From positions 69,796,354 through 69,860,353 of the forward strand of contig OY979717.1 in the NCBI GenBank assembly GCA_963855995.1: a DNA stretch of 64,000 nt, read 5' to 3'. Below the pieces are notes generated by a model. The model made no database searches and was not told the origin of the DNA. It saw only the letters and a program-made list of their open reading frames with translations. The translations under genes were made by a program, and so were the position numbers. Source of the DNA: Muricea muricata. Its lineage: Eukaryota; Cnidaria; Anthozoa; Malacalcyonacea; Plexauridae. Shown piece by piece: positions 8,487 through 16,111 of the stretch (its first letter is position 1; each line of letters begins with the position of its first letter).

Positions 8487-8885
8487 TTAAAGCCCCGGGT
8501 AAAGTGGCGGTGCGGACGGTTGTTGATTTTGGAAATATTCTCTCACCGTCTTCTTCTTTGCAAGTTCTGACTCGACACCTTTTAATTCACCCTTCCCAGC
8601 TTTAGTTTTCTTTTTACCTTCTTTAACCTTCTTTAACGATTTAATCGTTCCCTTACCTCCATCCAATACCGCAACCACCCCACCAAGCACCGCAAGCACT
8701 ATGGCGGAAGGGAAAACTATGGCCACCGCCACCCCTCCACCAATAAAAATTAATTTCAATAACGTTTTCCCAACCAACTTTAATTTCTTTCTCCTAGTAT
8801 TCCCTTTCATTTTCGATAACTCCATCGTTAATTCTTCTTTTAATTCCGTAAGTTCCTCTTCTGTGAAATTAATAATTTGATCCAT
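8487..8885 (-). CDS. Membrane-active virion protein with overlapping PSAP and PPLY motifs
   Basis: 132 aa, intact. The N-terminus is an acidic amphipathic helix (EEELTELKEELTMEL), followed by a basic patch (RRKKLK), a hydrophobic segment from about 43 to 77 (FIGGGVAVAIVFPSAIVLAV), a lysine-rich helix, and a C-terminal tail reading PSAPPLY at residues 123-129. PSAP is a known Tsg101-binding and PPxY a known Nedd4-type ligase-binding late-domain motif in other viruses; adenovirus protein VI also pairs membrane activity with PPxY. Whether this is a true protein VI counterpart is inference. It is transcribed opposite to the capsid cluster, with a start in an ATAATAAATAAGAC leader only 20 bases from the divergent small gene at 8906. 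Confidence 0.75.
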   Translation of the reverse strand: MDQIINFTEEELTELKEELTMELSKMKGNTRRKKLKLVGKTLLKLIFIGGGVAVAIVFPSAIVLAVLGGVVAVLDGGKGTIKSLKKVKEGKKKTKAGKGELKGVESELAKKKTVREYFQNQQPSAPPLYPGL

Positions 8886-8905
8886 GTCTTATTTATTATA
8901 ATAAA

Positions 8906-9040
8906 ATGATGATAGAAAATATATTTGAAATCGGGGTTTGTGTACTTATTAGCTCTCTTATCGTTTACGGAAAGGATATAATGGAATGGTTCTCAAAACC
9001 TCGTGAAACACCAGATATTAACTTGAACAATAATAAATAA
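8906..9040 (+). CDS. 44-aa single-pass membrane protein
   Basis: A short frame, ATG 8906 to TAA 9038-9040, in the same ATAATAAA start context as its neighbours. The N-terminal half is a hydrophobic helix (IGVCVLISSLIVYG), followed by a charged tail rich in asparagine (NLNNNK). It is divergent from the PSAP/PPLY gene (20 bases apart) and ends 5 bases before the next gene. No homologue is recognised. Support comes from start context, tight packing and a plausible membrane segment, so confidence is moderate. Confidence 0.55.
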   Translation: MMIENIFEIGVCVLISSLIVYGKDIMEWFSKPRETPDINLNNNK

Positions 9041-9045
9041 ACAAG

Positions 9046-9228
9046 ATGATACATATTCTAGGTTACGGAATCGGACTATACATTTTAAAAAATATTTTAA
9101 CAACCGAAGGGCCACCCGGTCCACGCGGTTTACCTGGTAATGATGGAGCACAAGGTCCACGCGGTTTACAAGGACCACCTGGCCAAGACGACTCGTCAAT
9201 TGTAAAGAACTTAGTAAAACGATATTAA
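9046..9228 (+). CDS. 60-aa membrane-anchored collagen-like protein
   Basis: Begins 5 bases after the preceding small gene, with an AATAATAAATAAACAAG leader. The first 20 residues form a hydrophobic anchor (ILGYGIGLYILKNIL); residues 22-48 are Gly-X-Y triplets (GPPGPRGLPGND..., nine triplets), then a short charged tail. It could display a mini-collagen stalk on a membrane or anchor the large collagen-like fibre encoded directly downstream. Both roles are inferred from the architecture. The frame is intact. Confidence 0.7.
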   Translation: MIHILGYGIGLYILKNILTTEGPPGPRGLPGNDGAQGPRGLQGPPGQDDSSIVKNLVKRY

Positions 9229-9295
9229 ACAAGGGGGAACAAAAAAGTGGAAGCGTCCTGGAAAACATAATGACAAAAAGATCTATAAATAAACA

Positions 9296-11089
9296 ATGAG
9301 TTTAAACTTTGGTTACTCACCGCCAGGTTTGGGGAGAATTAAAAAAGATATCAAAATGAACGGTCATAAAATCTTAGCCCTTCCATCACCAACGTCGGAT
9401 TCGGAACCCGTTACGAAAAGTTATGCGGACACACATTATTCTAGTGGTGGCGGTTCTTCGAAAGGTCCACGAGGCCCAAAAGGCGATACGGGTTTACAAG
9501 GACCAAAAGGCGACACGGGTTTACAAGGACCAAGGGGTTTACAAGGGCCAAAAGGCGACACGGGTTTACAAGGACCAAGGGGTTTACAAGGGTCAAAAGG
9601 CGATACGGGTTTACAAGGGCCAAAAGGCGATACGGGTTTACAAGGACCAAGGGGTTTACAAGGGTCAAAAGGCGATACGGGTTTACAAGGGCCAAAAGGC
9701 GATACGGGTTTACAAGGACCAAAAGGCGACACGGGTTTACAAGGACCAAGGGGTTTACAAGGGTCAAAAGGCGATACGGGTTTACAAGGACCAAAAGGCG
9801 ACACGGGTTTACAAGGACCAAGGGGTTTACAAGGGTCAAAAGGCGGTACGGGTTTACAAGGGCCAAAAGGCGACATGGGTTTACAAGGACCAAGGGGTTT
9901 ACAAGGGTCAAAAGGCGATACGGGTTTACAAAGGTCAAAAGGCGATACGGGTTTACAAGGACCAAAAGGCGATACGGGTTTACAAGGGTCAAAAGGCGAT
10001 ACGGGTTTACAAGGGTCAAAAGGCGATACGGGTTTACAAGGACCAAAAGGCGATACGGGTTTACAAGGACCAAGGGGTTTGACTGGTAGTCCTGGCCCAC
10101 GTGGGCCAGCAGGTTCCGGTGGATTGTCCGCTTCAGGTTTTACAATGCAGGGAAACATTAATATGAACAACAACAAAATCACAAACCTTCCAGATCCAAC
10201 ATTAGCAAACGACCCTATTACAAAACAATACGCTAACCGAGTATACTTGACCGACAGCGGGTTTACAATGCAAGACAACATAGGTATGAACAACCATGAA
10301 ATATTAGGTTTAAACCCGGTCCCATCCGGCGATACGTCAGCCGTGTCAAAAAGTTATACCGACACGGCGTATATTAAAAAAGACACCAATATTAATATGA
10401 ACGGCCACCGTATTACCGGTTTGCCTATTATCCCTTTAACATCTAGCGAACCGATCACGAAAGGTTTTGTCGAAAGGTATTATTCAGATTATACGAACAT
10501 TATGACGTTTAAAGGGAAGCCCGGTAGCGTTACAATTCTTAGACAAGACAATATGGTCGACTCGCCTGCGAACGAACGTGCTACAAAAACGTTAGACTTT
10601 TCAAAAGTAGGCAGCAGTTATCAAATAAATTTTTCCGTCCAACCAAAACTCCCAAACGGTGTTTACACTTACGAGATGGATGTTGTTTTAACACCTTCTA
10701 GAGGATACGATGTAATGTTGTGGGGCGATTGTGGTGGTTCTGGGTACAATGCGTCAACGAAATATAAGTATTGGAGTTGGAGTTATGAGAATAAGATTGC
10801 TCATAACGATGTACAGGGCGGGATATTCCATAGAGGTACTGGTAAAAGGGCACGTATTCAAGGGTCGTTTTTGAATCGGGGTACGCGTATTTACGGACAA
10901 GAAATTTCGCTTTCGTTAGATTATGAAAATGGGAAAACGTACGAATTTGTTCTGCAGGATTTGGTGTCAAGAAGTACCGACCACGTTCTTGGTAACTCTA
11001 TCTATTTTGTATTCCAACCTGATAATAACCATACGATGGACTTTTCGGACGAAACGTATTTTTCGTTTAAACGGTTATTGAAACTCTAG
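9296..11089 (+). CDS. Collagen-shaft fibre protein with tail-fibre-like repeats and C-terminal head
   Basis: 597 aa. An N-terminal tail ([10 protein letters not shown]) leads into one 30-residue repeat of the kind MNGHKI..LP.P....EPVTKSYAD; about 200 residues of Gly-X-Y triplets follow (about 58-268), dominated by the 9-residue unit GPKGDTGLQ. Three more fibre repeats come next (for example [15 protein letters not shown]), and then a roughly 180-residue tyrosine/tryptophan-containing globular end without Gly-X-Y. The repeat type resembles beta-structured shaft repeats in phage tail fibres, and the head probably binds a host surface. The frame is intact. It is the last gene of a rightward unit, ending 19 bases before a 10-bp hairpin. 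Family-level call is secure for the collagen part; receptor binding is inference. Confidence 0.88.
   Translation: MSLNFGYSPPGLGRIKKDIKMNGHKILALPSPTSDSEPVTKSYADTHYSSGGGSSKGPRGPKGDTGLQGPKGDTGLQGPRGLQGPKGDTGLQGPRGLQGSKGDTGLQGPKGDTGLQGPRGLQGSKGDTGLQGPKGDTGLQGPKGDTGLQGPRGLQGSKGDTGLQGPKGDTGLQGPRGLQGSKGGTGLQGPKGDMGLQGPRGLQGSKGDTGLQRSKGDTGLQGPKGDTGLQGSKGDTGLQGSKGDTGLQGPKGDTGLQGPRGLTGSPGPRGPAGSGGLSASGFTMQGNINMNNNKITNLPDPTLANDPITKQYANRVYLTDSGFTMQDNIGMNNHEILGLNPVPSGDTSAVSKSYTDTAYIKKDTNINMNGHRITGLPIIPLTSSEPITKGFVERYYSDYTNIMTFKGKPGSVTILRQDNMVDSPANERATKTLDFSKVGSSYQINFSVQPKLPNGVYTYEMDVVLTPSRGYDVMLWGDCGGSGYNASTKYKYWSWSYENKIAHNDVQGGIFHRGTGKRARIQGSFLNRGTRIYGQEISLSLDYENGKTYEFVLQDLVSRSTDHVLGNSIYFVFQPDNNHTMDFSDETYFSFKRLLKL
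9465..10080 (+). repeat. 27-bp coding minisatellite (collagen triplets)
   Basis: Tandem units of 27 bases (GGCCAAAAGGCGATACGGGT-type) and 18-base variants encode GPKGDTGLQ and GPRGLQ. Neighbouring units are almost identical at the DNA level, including third positions, which indicates recent unequal exchange or copy-slippage rather than ancient conservation. Confidence 0.9.
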
Positions 11090-11108
11090 GTTCATTAAAA
11101 AGTTTTTA

Positions 11109-11135
11109 ATTCGTAACGAAAAAAACGTTACGAAT
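11109..11135. terminator. Hairpin 4 after the fibre gene
   Basis: Perfect 10-bp stem ATTCGTAACG / CGTTACGAAT with a seven-A loop, 19 bases after the fibre stop codon. Position matches the other gene-end hairpins of this block. Confidence 0.6.
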
Positions 11136-11198
11136 CCCACCCTATTTTTTTATATACTTTTTGAAACGTTTTAATTGTCGATTTTCATATAATAAAGA

Positions 11199-12170
11199 AT
11201 GTATATAGACCCAAAAAACTTTATCGGTTGTAAGCATAACCGTAAAGAAAAATACGGAATTTTCCATCGCTGTGCGGATTGTAAATATCACTTTTGTTAC
11301 GATGATACAAAATATTCTCACCCGAACCAATACAAAGACTGTAAACACCCCGAAAAGGATGATATCTTTGGAGACCTCACTTGCCTCCGATGTGGACTCC
11401 GATTCACTAAAATCTTCAGTACGTGCGAGCATCGCCGTAAAAAGAGATTCTTTGACTACTCGGATTTTTATTGTTGTGCTGATTGTGATTACCACTTCGT
11501 CGACGGCGACCCAAAATATAGGCATCCTAACCAATACGAAAATTGTGAACACACAGATCAAAGGATGGTTGATAACCAACTCGTATGCTCACGTTGTGGA
11601 CTCAGATTTACAGGACCGCCCCCCATACCATTTGTAAAAGGGGAAAAAACCAAGTGTAAACATACCCGTTTGGAGAATATGTACGGGACCGTATTTTGCA
11701 CAAATTGCGGTTTAGTTGATGAATATATACCTTACGATGATACGTGTAAACACCCCCATCTCGCAGAAAAGAACGATAACACGTTCTGTACAAATTGTGG
11801 ATTATTTGAAGAATACGAGTCGATAAACGACCTCTGTGTAGACCTTAGTTATCACGCGAGAATACAAGAAAACAAGACCAACCTAAACGAGCACTCGAAA
11901 GTCAAGGACCTAAGAGAAGCCGCAACAAAGGCCGGTGTTAAACGCGTTACCGTAATGTCTAAAAAACAACTTTGTAAAGTCCTAGGAATAAAAAATTCAA
12001 ATGAAGGTAAGTACATTCTCAAAAACCTAAAAACAGGTGAAGAGCATAGACTCAAAAATCAAAAAGAAATCTCAAACAAGTTTGGTATTTGTCAAGGGTC
12101 ACTATCGTTCCTTTTAAAAAAAGGAAAAGCTACCGTAAACGGAAACACGTACTCGTTGAAAAAACTTTAG
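11199..12170 (+). CDS. Zinc-ribbon repeat protein with SAP-like and NUMOD-like C-terminus
   Basis: 323 aa. Five or six CxxC pairs separated by histidines form tandem zinc-ribbon-like modules: for example CRC..LRCGLRF-type units near 60-70, RCGLRF near 145 and TNCGL near 180 and 205. Residues about 232-265 (KVKDLREAATKAGVKRVTVMSKKQL) resemble a SAP DNA-binding helix pair, and the last 50 residues (LKNLKTGEEHRL..QKEISNKFGI) resemble the helix-turn-helix repeats (NUMOD type) found beside homing endonucleases. A nucleic-acid-binding regulatory or replication role is likely. It forms its own rightward unit, with ATATAATAAAGAATG at the start and a hairpin after the stop. The frame is intact. Confidence 0.75.
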   Translation: MYIDPKNFIGCKHNRKEKYGIFHRCADCKYHFCYDDTKYSHPNQYKDCKHPEKDDIFGDLTCLRCGLRFTKIFSTCEHRRKKRFFDYSDFYCCADCDYHFVDGDPKYRHPNQYENCEHTDQRMVDNQLVCSRCGLRFTGPPPIPFVKGEKTKCKHTRLENMYGTVFCTNCGLVDEYIPYDDTCKHPHLAEKNDNTFCTNCGLFEEYESINDLCVDLSYHARIQENKTNLNEHSKVKDLREAATKAGVKRVTVMSKKQLCKVLGIKNSNEGKYILKNLKTGEEHRLKNQKEISNKFGICQGSLSFLLKKGKATVNGNTYSLKKL

Positions 12171-12172
12171 GG

Positions 12173-12203
12173 AAATTCTTTTGGAACGTTTCCAAAAGAA
12201 TTT
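12173..12203. terminator. Hairpin 5 after the zinc-ribbon gene
   Basis: Perfect 14-bp stem AAATTCTTTTGGAA / TTCCAAAAGAATTT with a 3-base loop, beginning 2 bases after the stop codon of the zinc-ribbon gene. It is the right-most recognisable feature of the viral block. Confidence 0.65.
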
Positions 12204-12273
12204 TTAACGACGACGGATGGGGAGGGAGGAGGGGGAAATGGAAAATGGGGCAGAACCGGCCTTTCTATACTAC

Positions 12274-12605
12274 TAAATACGACAGTTTTTTGGTGTTGTA
12301 AATCACGATGAAGTTAACCGAAACGTTTAGATTGCGTTGTTGTTTCTTTAGGCATTTTTTGACTAAACTTTCTTCTTGCCTGCCATGGCCAAGGTAAGGA
12401 ATACGAAGCCAAATTTTAGGTCTAGCATCATTTTCATCAGAAATGTTATTTCGAGTTTGGCAGGTATTAGATGGTTTGTTTTTTAATTTTGAAATTAGTA
12501 AACTTCTAATCGTGCGTGGGAAGCCGTTCCAAGACATAAATGATTTTAGTTTCCGTACTTGGTTTTTAAACAGACAACTGTTGCTACACAATTTGAGCTC
12601 CAAAC
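12274..12605 (-). repeat. Inverted partial copy of Penelope-like coding sequence
   Basis: The reverse complement matches 14104-14433 over about 330 bases with only scattered differences (shared segments include AAATTGTGTAGCAACA and CCTTGGCCATGGCAGGCAA). It encodes the same protein stretch C-terminal to the reverse transcriptase. It therefore forms the left arm of a large inverted duplication around the Penelope-like element. Confidence 0.8.
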
Positions 12606-12659
12606 TAATGCACTCAAGCACTAGGTCTCTACAACGTCTACATGGATGAAATTTCGATT

Positions 12660-14850
12660 GATTTGCTTCTCGATCAACCGCTTACTCAACAGTGAAAAGT
12701 CCAAGGTTATTGCCCGACACGAACGCAAACTGAACACCCTAATCGAACTTAAAGAAAACGGCTGATGCTATCGAAGATAATCCGAATGACACTATCACAA
12801 ATTTGTCTGGTCGCACACTCTCGCATGACGAAATTGACGTAGCTAATTAAAGACTTAAACAGCTGGGTTTGACATGGACTGGCAACAAGACCTAACCAGT
12901 TTGAAATCATGGCTGTCGCGGAGGACGTCTGGGACCAAATATTTCACCTAAACCAGTTCAAAGATGGTCAACATGTACAGGAAAAAATAAAGAACTCACT
13001 ACGATCATTCACGTACAGTTACATCGACCTAGACTAGACAACACGGACACGGAAAAGATCAGAATCCTTAATGAACTATCTAAGGAAGTAAAGGAACTTT
13101 CTATTCTTAAACCAGACAAAGGTAATGGTGGCATTGTAGTCACGAAACGCAATAATTATATTCCCTCTGTCATATCTCTCTTCTCAGATGCATCACGTTT
13201 TAGATGACTCAAGACTGACCCAACATTTACCAGACTCCAATTAACCGAGACGAATTTTTAGAAACGCACTACACATTTTTAAGACCTAGGGCAGCACACT
13301 TTGGCCGAGCGCATGGACTTCCTAAAATACACAAACACTATACGAGAACACGCCACAATTTAGACCAATCATTGACACAACCGGTACACTTCGCTATAAT
13401 GTGGGTAAATTTCTTGCGGGATTATTGAACCATTAGCCCACAATGAATACACACTTCGCGATTCATTTCATGTGATGTCAGATTTAAAATCAATATCTAA
13501 CGAGCTTTTTACACAAGGGCTCGTCTTGTCTCACTTGATGTAGTTTCCTTGTTTACAAACGTTCCACTTAAAAGACTGTTCAAATTATTCTTGATCGCGT
13601 TTTTAAACAAAACCTTATCTCTACAACTCTTTCTAACAGGTCTCTAAAAAAAACTTATTTTAGAATCATGCACCAAGACCGCATTTTCGTTCAATAATAC
13701 TATTTTTGGACAAAGAAACGGCGTTTCTATGGGATCTGCATTAGGACCAGTCTTAGCCAACATAATCCTCTCTGAATTTGAGAAACTTGTTGTCTCGGAT
13801 TTAATTGCATCAGGAACTATTAAAATTTATCGTAGATATGTGGATGACACCCTTGTTTTAATAAGACCATCGGATATTCCCTATGTCCTTAACAAATTTA
13901 ACAGTTTTGACAAAGATATCAAATTTACTGTTGACACATTCTCTGATGATGGCATTGGCATAATCCACTTTTTAGATATTTTGATCTCTAAAAATAACAC
14001 GGATGTTTACTACAAGCCTACACACACTGGCCAATACACAAACTAACATAAACTTTTGAACCTTTCTCGCGCAAAACTGCATGGGTAAAATCACTGTGCC
14101 ACCGAGCGCTTAAATTGTGTAGCAACAATTGTCTGTTTGAAAACCAAGCCCGGAAACTAAAATCATTTATGTCTTGGAACGGCTTCCCACGCACGATTAG
14201 AATTTTACTAACTTCAAAATTAAAAAACAAACCATCTAATACCTGCCAAACTCGAAATAACATTTCTGATGAAAATGATGCTAGACCTAAAACTTGGCTT
14301 CGTATTCCTTACCTTGGCCATGGCAGGCAAGGAGAAAGTTTAGCCAAAAAATGCCTAAAGAAACTACAACGCAATCTAAACGTTTCGGTTAACTTCATCG
14401 TGATTTACAACACCAAAAACTGCCGTATTTCCTGTCCAATAAAGGCAAAATTCCAAAATTATGAAAGTCTAAAGTTGTATATGAAGCAACTTGACCTGGC
14501 TGTTGCGAAACCTACATTGGCCAAACAGAACGATGCTTACAGAAACGACTTTCTGAACACAACAAACCAGACGAAAGTACGATCAGGCAACACTTTAACA
14601 ACTGCGAGTATGTGCAACATATCATCAGTTTACATCATGCATGTGATGATGATATAACTCTTACAGACACCTCTACATTCATCTCCACCCTAATATGTGA
14701 CAATGTAAAAATCCTTCACAATGCAAACTCTAACACATCTAATTTTCTCTTATTTCTTGATGCTCAGTACATAAAGTTCTTTTCTCCATCTCTTAATTCT
14801 GGTCTCAAAGCCAGGCTGTAAGAATGGCGGGATTGTTTATTGATGTTTGT
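12660..14850 (+). pseudogene. Degenerate Penelope-like retroelement reverse transcriptase
   Basis: Across several frames, the region encodes the Penelope-type reverse transcriptase order: a SILKPDKGNGGIVV segment near 13100, GRAHGLPKIHK near 13310, SLFTNVPL near 13545, then an intact 105-codon stretch (13729-14046) with GSALGPVLANI and the YVDDT catalytic core. Downstream, 14115-14657 carries the C-terminal linker region (SWNGFPRTIR, RIPYLGHG) and a possible remnant of the endonuclease end. Multiple stops and shifts show it is dead. Penelope elements copy RNA into the chromosome and often carry complex inverted or tandem ends. It lies directly beside the right end of the viral block, so insertion or recombination there may have removed viral genes. 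Confidence 0.8.
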
Positions 14851-16111
14851 TAATAAGAGCGTTGAAGAGTTGTCAATAATGCCTTCGAAAACGCCCAAAA
14901 AGATAGGAATAATAAATAAAAAAAAATACTAATTTTTTGACTTGGCCTTACATCTTCGGAAAAACTCGAATTTTTTATCCAGCGAACGCAATAGCGTACC
15001 CCTGTCAACAGAAATTTCGGAAGAACTAAATCCACGAAACATAACCAGACATTTAAAAAAGGCCTGTACAGGTAGAATCAAATCAAGTAATGTCATGGCA
15101 TCTATAGTTGATAAAGTCAGCTCTCTCCATAGAGCTGATATAAGTGTCACAGAGCATCACACCAAGATCGCGCAGGGGTAGTAGGTTCGTTTTCAGTTGG
15201 AAAACTTGCAAATCCCGAATTTAATTGACCGTTACGAAAAAAATGGCGGATGTACACTTTACCAGAATACGTGCGGTCGGAATTCGTTTTAAAAATCGAA
15301 TTGAGGTATGTTAAAGCACAAGCATAAGAGAGGAGGCTATTTTCTTTGTTTTGTTAAAGTCGTGTTTGCTTGATACCCGCAATGAATTCTGGTAAAATGT
15401 GCATGTTCCATCTTTTTCGTTATGGTCAATTTCGTCGTGTGTATACTTACTAAAAAACAGTTACCCTTACACAGAATAATCCGCTTGCATCGCTTGACCT
15501 GAAACACTATCCTGGAATCATCTGTTTTAGAAATATAAAAAGACAACAAAGCCCTGACCAACAAATCACCACGCAATGTTCCACACTATAATTACAGTAT
15601 ACGAATCGCTCAAAATATACCATATATAATGCATGCAGTGCATGGCTAGATAACTAGTCATAATGTAAATTACAAATCATTATCATCATTTATTTCTTTA
15701 GAAATTGATCATTGTTTTTGCGGTCTGTAGACACAGAAATATTTGTATACCATATAACTAAATCGCTGGGCTAGCTTCACCAGCGATTGTTTTTATATTA
15801 GCCTATATTAGCTACTATCTTCTATATATCTTACTGTTCACCCTTTTAACCCCTCTCAATAAGGATTACAAGGAAAAATTTAAAATAATAAAAATAATGT
15901 ATTTTTCTATATAAACAAATATTTATATTATATATTAATAATTTACAATATTAATTTGCACATTTTAATTATTTTAACATTTTATATTCTACCTAATTTT
16001 TACTAATAATAATTTTTTAAGATTCAACGAGAATCCCGCATTCCTGATAATGAACGCGAAATGTAAGGTGATAGAAGAAGACAATTAACAATGAGTCATT
16101 ATACATGTCCT
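14851..16111. other. AT-rich spacer downstream of MOCOS
   Basis: No gene is supported. The 14942-15181 frame is short and has no recognisable motif. From 15880 to 16020 the DNA is extremely AT-rich with ATATTTAT-like stretches. Confidence 0.4.

Noticed and set aside
9423..10080. CRISPR-like array
   Set aside because: Regular repeats are coding, without unique spacers.
9436..10293. Long open frames on both strands across the collagen repeat (285 and 219 codons)
   Set aside because: They are shadows of the repeat: a 27-base unit without stops in one frame stays open in others. The + frame gives proper Gly-X-Y triplets flanked by meaningful ends.
12171..12275. Possible right terminal inverted repeat of the viral element
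   Set aside because: Comparison with 1200-1353 by eye showed no matching stretch beyond AT-rich words.
13729..14046. Group II intron or retron-type reverse transcriptase
   Set aside because: The YVDD core and LFTNVP, GSALGP context match Penelope-like elements, and the surroundings are animal nuclear DNA.
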